Shown here: piece after piece, positions 53,056 through 61,428 of the stretch
Numbering within the stretch: the first letter of the stretch is position 1
How the letters are laid out: every line of letters starts with the position of its first letter
DNA from: Leyella stercorea
GTDB lineage: Bacteria > Bacteroidota > Bacteroidia > Bacteroidales > Bacteroidaceae
Direction: 5' to 3'
Length of the DNA: 64,000 bases
Assembly: GCF_021531355.1 (NCBI RefSeq)
Contig: NZ_JADYTS010000001.1
Location: forward strand, 144,520-208,519
Position numbers and translations under genes: made by a program
Notes under the pieces: generated by a model
The model's database searches: none
The model's input: only the letters and a program-made list of their open reading frames with translations
Told to the model about the DNA's origin: nothing

Positions 53056-54717
53056 TTATTTGTAGAGGTATCGCTTGATGCTCTTTTTGGCAGTTTTCTG
53101 GAATTCCTCTTTCTGTATTTCTATAGCCGCTATCTTACAGAAAGGCGGCAGCTGGTTGTTGAGGGTCTTAAGGTTTTCGTCCATTATTCCCTTCACGTCG
53201 TCGTCGTCGAAGTCCATAGCCTCCTTGTCCTCTATTTCAGGGTGCACGAGAGCGATGAGCTTGGTGTCGCGCTGTATTATTATGCTTTCGCCGACGAGCG
53301 GCATATTGTTGAGTTTGTCTTCTATCTCCTCCGGATATACGTTCTGTCCGTTGGCTCCGAGGAGCATGTTCTTGATTCGTCCTTTTATGTATATGTGTCC
53401 GCTTGGTGCCATTGTGGCGAGGTCGCCGGTGTGAAACCATCCGTCTTTGTCGAGTACGGCGTTTGTGGCTTCCTCGTTCTTGTAGTAGCCGAGCATCACG
53501 TTCATGCCCTTGGCTATGAGTTCGCCGGGCACGTTGGCAGGGTCGGGGCTTACTACCTTCACCTCCATGTGTTCAACAGCAGGTCCGCACGAAGCAATCT
53601 TGTATTTGTCGTAATTGGCGAAGGTGATGAGCGGAGCCGTCTCGGTGGTGCCGTATCCTATAGTGATAGGCACTCCCACGCTGTTGAGGAATTCCTCGAT
53701 GCCCTGATTGAGCGGTGCTCCACCTACTATTATCTCGTATGCGTTGCCGCCGAATGCCTCCATTATGCGGTCGCGTATGTGCTGCTTTATCTTCTTGTTG
53801 ATTATCGGCATGTTCAGGAGCAGCTTCATGCGGTTGGTCTGCACCTCAGCCAGCACCTTACGGCGTATTATCTTCTCAACAACGAGCGGTACAGCCACGA
53901 TGAGTCGGGGCTTCACCTCGGCAAACGCCTCGGCAATGAGCGACGGCGACGGCATACGGTTGAGGAAGTACAGGTGGCATCCGTTGATGAATCCGAAGAG
54001 GAATTCCACAGCCAGTCCGTACATGTGGGCCATTGGCAGAATGCTCACCAGATTGGAGCCGGGTTTTACGTTGGGCGAAAGACATTTCAGCACGTAGTCG
54101 AGGTTGCCCCACAGTGCACGGTATGGCAGCATTACGCCCTTAGAGAAGCCCGTTGTGCCGCTGGTATAGTTGATCATAGCCAGCTCTTCGGGGCTTTGCT
54201 CCTTATAGTAACTGATGTGTTCCTTGCGGAAGTACTTAGGGTATCGCTTGCCGAATATCTCGTTCAGGTGTTCGCGTGCAAATGTCAGTTGCTCGCTGCG
54301 TGAGATGACGATGGAGAAGTCGGGCAGGTAGACGATGCCTTCGAGTGCCGGCATCATGTCTGGGTTGACTTGTGTGCATACCACGTCGCCAACAAACAGC
54401 AGTTTCGACTCGCTGTGATTAACGATATTGTGTATCTGTTCTGGTGTGAACTCGTTCTGTACCGGTACGGCAATAGCGCCGTATGTCAGAGTGGCGAGAA
54501 AAGCCACAGCCCAGTGGCTGCTGTTGCGTCCGCACAGGGCTATCTTGTCGCCACGCTTCACACCGCTGTTCTCGAACATGATGTGTAGCTTTTCTATTTT
54601 TCGTGCTACATCGTGGTATTGCAGTGTTGCTCCTTTGTAGTCGGTAAAAGCGTCCTTATCCCAAAACTTTATTACGCTGTCCTCTATATATTGGTTAAAA
54701 CTGGGTATTTTCTCCAT
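53056..54717 (-). CDS. AMP-dependent acyl-CoA synthetase (long-chain fatty acid-CoA ligase type), copy 1
   Basis: 553 residues. AMINYTSGTTGFSKGVMLPY, TIGYGTTETAPLITFANYD, GWFHTGDLATMAPSGHIYIK and KTAKKSIKRYLYK mark the adenylating family. First of the tandem pair, directly behind a strong promoter. The N-terminal 150 residues are almost the same as in copy 2. Differences concentrate in the middle (substrate-pocket region), so the two may prefer different acids. Not an obvious MenE, which is shorter in this group. Confidence 0.9.
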   Translation of the reverse strand: MEKIPSFNQYIEDSVIKFWDKDAFTDYKGATLQYHDVARKIEKLHIMFENSGVKRGDKIALCGRNSSHWAVAFLATLTYGAIAVPVQNEFTPEQIHNIVNHSESKLLFVGDVVCTQVNPDMMPALEGIVYLPDFSIVISRSEQLTFAREHLNEIFGKRYPKYFRKEHISYYKEQSPEELAMINYTSGTTGFSKGVMLPYRALWGNLDYVLKCLSPNVKPGSNLVSILPMAHMYGLAVEFLFGFINGCHLYFLNRMPSPSLIAEAFAEVKPRLIVAVPLVVEKIIRRKVLAEVQTNRMKLLLNMPIINKKIKQHIRDRIMEAFGGNAYEIIVGGAPLNQGIEEFLNSVGVPITIGYGTTETAPLITFANYDKYKIASCGPAVEHMEVKVVSPDPANVPGELIAKGMNVMLGYYKNEEATNAVLDKDGWFHTGDLATMAPSGHIYIKGRIKNMLLGANGQNVYPEEIEDKLNNMPLVGESIIIQRDTKLIALVHPEIEDKEAMDFDDDDVKGIMDENLKTLNNQLPPFCKIAAIEIQKEEFQKTAKKSIKRYLYK

Positions 54718-54740
54718 TGCACAATCTTCAAAATTTTGTG

Positions 54741-54772
54741 CAAAGGTACGTCATTATTTGCACATTTCCAAA
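54741..54772 (-). promoter_or_regulatory. Promoter of the acyl-CoA ligase pair
   Basis: Minus strand: TTTG (54772-54769), 20-nt spacer, TACCTTTG (54748-54741). Expected leader about 17 nt before the ATG at 54717. Confidence 0.75.
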
Positions 54773-54819
54773 ACTTTTGTGCTGTAAATAGTATTGCGTA
54801 GTAATATTTATACATAAAA

Positions 54820-54994
54820 GAGGGTGTGTCAAAATAGGAGTTAGAGGAAGTTAAGAAGAAGTTAATCCATCTACGATGGATGGTAGTTAACAGACAAATG
54901 CTTTATTTTCAGCAATTTATACATATGTCCGCTAACTTCCGTTAACTTCGGGCGAAGCCCAAACTTCCTTTTACTCCTATTTTGATACACCCTC
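54820..54994. mobile_element. MITE-like foldback element, 175 bp
   Basis: The ends are inverted repeats of 22 bp with one mismatch: GAGGGTGTGTCAAAATAGGAGT (54820-54841) and its complement ending at 54994. Inside are smaller hairpins (CCATC-TAC-GATGG, GGGC-GAA-GCCC) and short AAGTTA/TAACTT repeats. No protein is encoded. The GGGTGTGTCAAAA end resembles insertion-sequence termini. No target duplication is evident. Confidence 0.55.
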
Positions 54995-55004
54995 ATATTT
55001 CGCG

Positions 55005-56258
55005 TTATTCGTAACGCATTGATTTTGCAGGATGTATGTGCGATACAAGATAGCTTGGCGCTATCAGCACAAACAGTGCAATGAGCATTGTCGCTACGTT
55101 GAGTGCTACGATTAGCATCCAGTCCAGTTCTACCGGAACCACGTCGACGTAGTAGGTCTGCGGGTCGAGTTTGGCAAATCCGGTGAATTTCTGAAGCAGT
55201 ATGAGTGCCAGTGCCAGCGCGTCGCCTATGAGCAGTCCCTTGCCTATGATGAAGGCTGCAAACCACAGGAACGTGTGCCTTACGGTAGAGTTGCGTGCGC
55301 CCAGTGCCTTCAGCACTCCAATCATCGTGGTGCGTTCGAGAATGATGATGAGCAGTCCGCTTATCATTGTCACTACAGCTACGGCAATCATTATGGCGAG
55401 TATTATCCACACGTTGAGGTCGAGAAGGTCGAGCCATGAGAATATCTGTGGGCTCAGCTCGCGTATGGTCTTTGACGAGAACGTGTTGCCATACTGGTCT
55501 TGTGTGCGGTTGACGCGGTTGATGATGTCGCTGGCAGTGGTGCTGAGCTGCTTGAAGTCGTTCACGGTCAGCTCGGCTCCCGTCACCATGTCGTCTGTCC
55601 AAGCGTTCAGCTTGCGTGCCGTGTATAGGTCGCAGAAGCAGGTGGTCTTGTCATACTGTGCCAGATTGGTCTGGTATATGCCGCTTATGGTGAATCGTCG
55701 GGTTCGTACTCCGCCGTCGCCAATGAAGTAGGCGAATATTCGGTCGCCAGCCTTGACGCGCAGTTTGTTCGCCATATCCTTCGATATGAGTATGCGGTTG
55801 GTGCTCTGCTGGTCGGAGAAGTGGGGTATGCTGCCCTCCACCATATTCTTATGTATGAAGGTAGAGTCAAACTCAGGTCCCACACCCTTGAACATCACGC
55901 CCAGAAAGTCGTTGTCGGTCTTCAGTATGCCTTGTTTCATGGCAAAGCGCTGCACGTGCTTCACGCCCTCTGTCTTCTTCAATACGTTCATCATCGAGTC
56001 GCCTATGGCTATAGGTTGGTCGATAGCTGACGATTGCAGAGTGTAGAAGTTGGCTACCTGGATATGGCTTCCGAATCCAACCACCTTGTCGCGTATGGTG
56101 TGCTTGAATCCCAGCACCACGCACACGCTTATTATCATCACCGCCAGTCCGATAGCCACACCAGCCACTGCAATGCGTATTGCAGGTTTCGACACCTTCT
56201 GTTGGTCGCCTATATGGTCGGAGTATATGCGGCGGGCAATAAAAAGAGGAAAGTTCAT
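55005..56258 (-). CDS. FtsX-like permease of the LolC/LolE type
   Basis: 417 residues. N-terminal MNFPLFIARRIYSDHIGDQQ, then TM1 (about 27-49, IRIAVAGVAIGLAVMIISVC). A periplasmic MacB_PCD-like domain follows (to about 260) and three TM segments, with VLKALGARNSTVRHTFLW in between, the FtsX-family coupling motif. Size and layout match LolC/E, which extract lipoproteins from the inner membrane. No LolD ATPase gene is adjacent. It lies 6 bp after the aminotransferase gene. Confidence 0.85.
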   Translation of the reverse strand: MNFPLFIARRIYSDHIGDQQKVSKPAIRIAVAGVAIGLAVMIISVCVVLGFKHTIRDKVVGFGSHIQVANFYTLQSSAIDQPIAIGDSMMNVLKKTEGVKHVQRFAMKQGILKTDNDFLGVMFKGVGPEFDSTFIHKNMVEGSIPHFSDQQSTNRILISKDMANKLRVKAGDRIFAYFIGDGGVRTRRFTISGIYQTNLAQYDKTTCFCDLYTARKLNAWTDDMVTGAELTVNDFKQLSTTASDIINRVNRTQDQYGNTFSSKTIRELSPQIFSWLDLLDLNVWIILAIMIAVAVVTMISGLLIIILERTTMIGVLKALGARNSTVRHTFLWFAAFIIGKGLLIGDALALALILLQKFTGFAKLDPQTYYVDVVPVELDWMLIVALNVATMLIALFVLIAPSYLVSHIHPAKSMRYE

Positions 56259-56264
56259 TGTTTA

Positions 56265-57473
56265 TTACTCTTTAGCGACAACTCTTCCCGGATAAGCCTC
56301 CAGAGCCTTGCGCAGCACTATGAGTGCGCGTCCCAGGTCTTCCTTCTTCAGCACGTAGGCTATGCGCACTTCGTCGCGTCCTACGCCCGGGGTGGTATAG
56401 AATCCGGCAGCGGGAGCCATCATGATGGTCTCGCCTTCGTAGTTGAACTCCTCCAGACACCAGCGGCAGAACTTCTCCGAGTCGTCTACGGGCAGCTTTG
56501 CCACGGTGTAGAATGCGCCCATAGGTATAGGCGAGTACACGCCCGGTATGCGGTTGAGTCCGTCGATGAGGCATTTGCGTCGTTCTACATATTCTTCATA
56601 TACGTCGCGATAGTAGTCCTCAGGAGCGTCAAGCGATGCTTCGGCTACAATCTGTCCTAACAATGGAGGCGAAAGACGTGCCTGGCACAGCTTCATTACG
56701 GCAGCGCGCACCTCAGCATTCTTGGTGATGAGCGCACCGATACGTATGCCGCACTCCGAGTAGCGCTTCGATACAGAGTCGATGAGTATCACGTTCTGCT
56801 CGATGCCCTCCAGATGGCAAGCCGAGATGTAAGGCGAGCCGGTGTAGATGTATTCGCGATAGACCTCGTCCGAGAACAGATAGAGGTCGTACTTCTTCAC
56901 GAGGTCGCGTATCTGGTTCATCTCGCGACGTGTGTACAGATAGCCCGTAGGGTTGTTGGGGTTGCAGATGAGGATGGCACGGGTGTGCTCGTTGATAAGC
57001 TCCTCAAACTTCTCCACCTTAGGCAGCGAGAATCCCTCCTCAATGGTAGTGGCTATGGTGCGAATCTTGGCTCCTGCCGAGATGGCAAACGCCATGTAGT
57101 TGGCATAGGCTGGCTCAGGGATGATAATCTCGTCGCCCGGATTGAGACACGACATGAATGCGAAGAGCACTGCCTCCGATCCGCCCGCCGTGATGATGAT
57201 GTCGTCGGCGGTGACATTAATCTTAAATCGCTTGTAATATTCGGTGAGTTTCTGGCGATACGAGAGGTATCCTGCCGATGGAGAATACTCCAAAACCTTG
57301 CGGTCGATGTGCTTCAGGGCATCAAGTCCTACCTGCGGTGTGGGCAGGTCGGGCTGGCCAATATTGAGGTGGTAGACTTTAACGCCGCGCTCTTTGGCAG
57401 CAGCAGCCAACGGAGCCAATTTACGGATTGGCGATTCGGGCATTTCAAGTCCGCGTACTGAGATTTCTGGCAT
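56265..57473 (-). CDS. Class I/II pyridoxal-phosphate aminotransferase
   Basis: 402 residues. KVYHLNIGQPDLPTPQVGLD at the N-terminus, LICNPNNPTGYLYTR, LFSDEVYREYIYTG (PLP-binding Asp/Tyr), and SVSKRYSECGIRIGALI with the Schiff-base Lys. C-terminal GVGRDEVRIAYVLKKEDL has the carboxylate-binding Arg. Belongs to the aspartate aminotransferase group; the exact amino acid is not readable. TAACTTTG (57540-57533, minus) is a promoter box upstream. Confidence 0.9.
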   Translation of the reverse strand: MPEISVRGLEMPESPIRKLAPLAAAAKERGVKVYHLNIGQPDLPTPQVGLDALKHIDRKVLEYSPSAGYLSYRQKLTEYYKRFKINVTADDIIITAGGSEAVLFAFMSCLNPGDEIIIPEPAYANYMAFAISAGAKIRTIATTIEEGFSLPKVEKFEELINEHTRAILICNPNNPTGYLYTRREMNQIRDLVKKYDLYLFSDEVYREYIYTGSPYISACHLEGIEQNVILIDSVSKRYSECGIRIGALITKNAEVRAAVMKLCQARLSPPLLGQIVAEASLDAPEDYYRDVYEEYVERRKCLIDGLNRIPGVYSPIPMGAFYTVAKLPVDDSEKFCRWCLEEFNYEGETIMMAPAAGFYTTPGVGRDEVRIAYVLKKEDLGRALIVLRKALEAYPGRVVAKE

Positions 57474-57679
57474 TTCTGTACTCTAATTTAATGATTAAGT
57501 TTTAAGCGCATTCTTATGCGCCTTGTTAAATGCAAAGTTACGATAAATTTCGATAAATCACGGCTTTTCTGTATTATCTTTTTGATAATTGTGTAATATT
57601 ATCCAATAATGTAGGTTTATTGTATGTCATATTGTTAGTATTTGCAGGTCGATAAAACGGTATTATAACCGGTGCTTTT

Positions 57680-57784
57680 CAAAAGGACTCCTTTTGCCCT
57701 CCAAAAGGACTCGTTTTGCTCATCAAAAGGACTCCTTTTGCACCTCAAAAGGACTCGTTTTGCAAGCCAAAAGGACTCCTTTTG
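57680..57784. repeat. Five tandem 17-bp palindromes with 22-bp period
   Basis: CAAAAGGACTCCTTTTG at 57680, 57724 and 57768 alternates with CAAAAGGACTCGTTTTG at 57702 and 57746. Starts are exactly 22 bp apart, with 5-bp variable spacers. The CTCC form is a perfect palindrome about the central C; the CTCG form has one mismatched pair. Confidence 0.9.
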
Positions 57785-57868
57785 AAAATCCGATGGATTT
57801 GCTTCATCTGGCATTTGGGGTGACCATATTTGAAGTTCAAGTTTCATAGTGGATTGGCAATGCAAATA

Positions 57869-57983
57869 GTAGGAGGCTATGGCGTCTCCGCCGTAGCCTG
57901 AGCAGACTGCCGACACTTTCTTATTGTTGATTTTTCACATAGCTGCTTGCTCAGGTTATGGCGAGGACGCCATAACCTCCTAC
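57869..57983. repeat. Nested inverted repeat (115 bp)
   Basis: The left arm (57869-57905) matches the reverse complement of the right arm (to 57983) at 32 of 37 bases. Each arm is itself a hairpin: GGTTATGGCG-AGGA-CGCCATAACC in the right arm and a diverged GGCTATGGCG/CGCCGTAGCC in the left. Confidence 0.7.
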
Positions 57984-58335
57984 AGTCAGGTCTTCATTGA
58001 AAACAGTCATAACACTCCATATTTCGGATGAATCTTAATTATAGAAATATGGCGAATGATTTCGTATGGTTTTGCCACTATATATAATATAATAAGGTGT
58101 AGAGCCTATACGAGCTTGCAGACTGAAAGATTTATACATCTTTTTATGTGAATTTAATAGAATAACGTATAAGTTATGTTATATTGTGCAATTAATTTTG
58201 TAATTTTGAACGTGTCAAACCTCTGATTCTATTATATCAAATTTTTAATGCGATTTATGTCAAGTTATTAATGATAGCCAATCAGATTATTGTTTGAAAA
58301 CTCTTTGAATACGAACCATAAACGATTTCTTGCCT

Positions 58336-61300
58336 ATGAACGACAAAGTATTGATGTGTATCGTGGCGTCTTTGTTGGCTGCACCGGTTGGTGTTTCGGC
58401 TAATAAGGTGGCAAACGATGTACTCGCTGTGCAGAAAGCGCAACAGACGATTTACCAAATCAAGGGTATGGTGACTGATAGTAATGGCGACCCGTTGCCG
58501 GGCGTTACCGTGTCGGTGAAGTCGATTGGCAGAATATGCCTTACCGACATCAACGGCAGATATGCGCTGCCCGTACCCAAAAACGGAGTGTACGAACTGG
58601 AATTCCGCATGATTGGTATGCGTATGGTGTCGCATCGTATCACGGTTCATGGCTCTACGCAGATGAAGACCATACAGCTCGACGACGACATCTCGGAACT
58701 TAACGAAGTGGTTGTGACCGGTTATGGCAACATCAAGAAAGGTGCCTACACGGGTTCGGCATCGGTAATGAGTGTCGAGAAGCAGAAAGACCTGCCCGTA
58801 ATCTCGCTTGCGCAGATGATGGAAGGCAACCTCTCGGGCGTTGCCATCAGCACAGGCAACGGAACGCCGGGCGCCAATTCTACCATGCGCATACGCGGTA
58901 TAGGTTCGCTCTCGGCTTCCAACGAGCCGCTTTATGTGCTCGACGGCGTGCCCATCATGTCGGGCAACTTCTCGTCGAACGGCATGAACTCGGGCGGCTT
59001 CGGCATACTCAGCACCCTCAATCCGTCGGACATAGAGAACGTGACAATCCTTAAGGATGCCGCTTCAGCCTCGCTCTACGGTGCACGTGGCGCCAACGGC
59101 GTTGTGCTCATCACCACCAAGAAGGCTGCGCAGGGCAAGACCACATACAATCTCAAGGCTAGCTTCGGCATAAGCGACATGGCTTATCGCTACCGCCCGA
59201 CAATGGGAGGCGAGGAGCGACGCAACCTGGTGCTTGAGGGTTTTGTCAATGCCAATATCGATGCGGGTCAGACTGTGGAGTGGGCTGAGGAACATGCCGA
59301 GGAGATAATAGACAATTACGCCCCGCGTCCGGCTGGAGGCTATGCCGACTGGCAGAAGGCTCTGTTCAGAAAAGCGTTGCAGCAGAACTACGACTTCTCC
59401 GTAATGAGCGGCCGCGAGAACACACGTTTCGCCGCATCGCTCAACTATACCAACCAGGAGAGCGTGGCACGCAACTCGGGTTTTGAACGATACAGCGGCC
59501 ATCTCAACGTCAACAACAAATACAAGAACTTCGACCTCGCTCTGAGCGGCATCTTCTCGCTCACCAAGGAGAAACCGCTGCCCGGAGCACAGTACTACAG
59601 CAACCCTATGCACGCGCTCAAGTATGCGCTCACTCCGTCGGTGCCCATATACAACGAGGACGGATCGTACAACAAAAGCGTCAAGGAACTCAACTACATG
59701 AACCTTGTTGAAGAGAACGAGATAAATACCCACCGCAGCCGAATAGCACGCACCTTCGCATCGGCTGAGGCTGGCTACACCATATTGAAGGGTCTGCGAC
59801 TGTCTACAGTATTCAATGTGGACTATATCAACACCAACGAGTTCCGCTACTTCTCGCCCGAAAGTGCCGACGGCAGAAGCCCCAACGGACAGGGCGACTT
59901 CTATCGTGTGGAGAACCTTACCTACAACAGCAACACCCGACTCAACTACGCCGCCAAGTTCGGTGAGCACTCTGTCGACGTGCTTGCAGCCTACGAAATA
60001 CACAACTGGGAGAAGGACTACGTCTCTGCCGAGGCAAAGAACTATGCCACCGACAAGAAGAATGTGCTCAACGTGGCATCTACGCCGGTAGAGATTGGCA
60101 ACTACATTTCGGGCGATGCTATGCTCTCGTACGTGTTCCGTGCCAACTACGACTACAAGACACGCTACTATCTCTCGGCAAGTTTCCGTCGCGACGGTTC
60201 GTCACGTCTGCATCCCGACAACCGATGGGAGAACTTCTGGGCTATATCTGGCTCATGGCGCTTCTCGCATGAGAAGTTCCTCAAGTCGTGTGAGAACTGG
60301 CTCACCGACGGCAAGATACGACTCAGCTACGGCGTCAACGGCAATATCCCGTCGTCGCTCTATTCGTACAACGGAATGTATGACGTAACCTACAAGTACA
60401 ACGACCTTCCGGCTATGGTGGAAAGCACGCTCAGCAACGACAAGCTCAGCTGGGAAAAGAACTACGCACTCAACGTTGGTCTCGACCTCACATTGTTCCG
60501 CCGGCTCAACATCACATTCGACTGGTATACCCGCGACACCCGCGATCTGCTCATGAGCAAGATGGTCGACCCGATAACAGGCTTCGGCTCTATCATGGAC
60601 AACATCGGACGCATGCGCAATACGGGATTCGAGCTTGAGGTGCGCTCTACCAATATCGACCACAAGGACTTCACATGGACCTCGACGTTCATGATGACGC
60701 ACAACAAGAACAAGGTGCTCAAGCTCGCCGATGTGCCGCAATACTTCACCGGCAACTACTACGTCGTGAAGGAAGGCTACTCGCTCGGCACCATCTGTCT
60801 GCGCGAATATGCCGGCGTTGACCCCGAAAACGGTCTGCCTATGTACTATTCCAACGTCGAGAAGGACGGAGTGCGCTCGCGCGAAAAGGTGTACGACCCC
60901 AACAAAGCGGTAATGGTGCCGCTGGAGAACATCTATCCCACCGTAAGCGGAAGCATCGGCAACACGTTCCGCTACAAGTATTTCGACCTTATGTTCAATT
61001 TCACCTATTCGCTCGGAGGCCACAGCTACGACGACGCAATGTGGGCACTTCAAGACGACGGCAAGTCAGCCACAGCGCCAAAGAGTATCGAGCTGCGCCG
61101 CCGCTGGCAGAAACCGGGCGACAAGACCGACATTCCGCGCTATGTCTACGGACAGAACTACGGCGGATGGTGGCACTCGTCGCGTGGCATACACAGCACC
61201 GACCATCTGCGACTGAAGAGCCTCGTGCTCGGAGTCAACGCTCCCGACTCGTGGATAAAGAAGCTCGGACTGAGCCGTGCACGCGTATACTTCTCGGGCA

Positions 61301-61416
61301 GCAACCTCCTTACATGGGCCAAGTACACACAGTACGACCCCGAACTCATGGGTACTGTGGGATTTGAAATCCCACCTCTCAAGACATTCTCATTCGGTTT
61401 GGAAATTGGACTTTAA
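58336..61416 (+). CDS. SusC/RagA family TonB-dependent transporter (third locus)
   Basis: 1026 residues from the ATG at 58336 (MNDKVLMCIVASLLAAPVGV, signal cut near SA). A CarboxypepD_reg-like domain (YQIKGMVTDSNGDPLPGVTV, about 38-120) is followed by NEVVVTGYGNIKKGAYTGSA and the plug (RIRGIGSLSASNEPLYVL, DGVPIMSG, VTILKDAASASLYGARGAN). A full barrel follows, ending TFSFGLEIGL. Downstream are SusD and a C39-like peptidase lipoprotein. A long leader and repeats lie upstream. Confidence 0.95.
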   Translation: MNDKVLMCIVASLLAAPVGVSANKVANDVLAVQKAQQTIYQIKGMVTDSNGDPLPGVTVSVKSIGRICLTDINGRYALPVPKNGVYELEFRMIGMRMVSHRITVHGSTQMKTIQLDDDISELNEVVVTGYGNIKKGAYTGSASVMSVEKQKDLPVISLAQMMEGNLSGVAISTGNGTPGANSTMRIRGIGSLSASNEPLYVLDGVPIMSGNFSSNGMNSGGFGILSTLNPSDIENVTILKDAASASLYGARGANGVVLITTKKAAQGKTTYNLKASFGISDMAYRYRPTMGGEERRNLVLEGFVNANIDAGQTVEWAEEHAEEIIDNYAPRPAGGYADWQKALFRKALQQNYDFSVMSGRENTRFAASLNYTNQESVARNSGFERYSGHLNVNNKYKNFDLALSGIFSLTKEKPLPGAQYYSNPMHALKYALTPSVPIYNEDGSYNKSVKELNYMNLVEENEINTHRSRIARTFASAEAGYTILKGLRLSTVFNVDYINTNEFRYFSPESADGRSPNGQGDFYRVENLTYNSNTRLNYAAKFGEHSVDVLAAYEIHNWEKDYVSAEAKNYATDKKNVLNVASTPVEIGNYISGDAMLSYVFRANYDYKTRYYLSASFRRDGSSRLHPDNRWENFWAISGSWRFSHEKFLKSCENWLTDGKIRLSYGVNGNIPSSLYSYNGMYDVTYKYNDLPAMVESTLSNDKLSWEKNYALNVGLDLTLFRRLNITFDWYTRDTRDLLMSKMVDPITGFGSIMDNIGRMRNTGFELEVRSTNIDHKDFTWTSTFMMTHNKNKVLKLADVPQYFTGNYYVVKEGYSLGTICLREYAGVDPENGLPMYYSNVEKDGVRSREKVYDPNKAVMVPLENIYPTVSGSIGNTFRYKYFDLMFNFTYSLGGHSYDDAMWALQDDGKSATAPKSIELRRRWQKPGDKTDIPRYVYGQNYGGWWHSSRGIHSTDHLRLKSLVLGVNAPDSWIKKLGLSRARVYFSGSNLLTWAKYTQYDPELMGTVGFEIPPLKTFSFGLEIGL

Positions 61417-61428
61417 AAACGCAACACT

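Larger units (their letters stand above)
57474..58335. other. 860-bp gene-free region with repeats
   Basis: No protein gene is supported. It holds a promoter box for the aminotransferase gene, a 22-bp-period palindrome array (57680-57784), a nested inverted repeat (57869-57983), and two overlapping TAATTTTG boxes (58193-58208) ahead of the SusC gene. These boxes would give that gene a leader of about 120 nt. Confidence 0.6.

Noticed and set aside
53056..54717. Assignment of one acyl-CoA ligase as MenE
   Set aside because: The pair are near-identical long-chain-type ligases outside the men cluster with their own promoter; nothing specific to o-succinylbenzoate is visible.
54871..55602. 243-residue minus-strand open frame
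   Set aside because: Out of frame with the LolC/E-type permease, low-complexity, and it runs into the foldback element.
57680..57784. Possible CRISPR array
   Set aside because: Units are 17-bp palindromes with 5-bp spacers; CRISPR spacers are about 30 bp, and no cas gene is near.
57635..57916. 93-residue minus-strand open frame across the palindrome array
   Set aside because: Its sequence is simply the translated 22-bp repeats (KESFW..AKRVLL); no ribosome-binding or family support.
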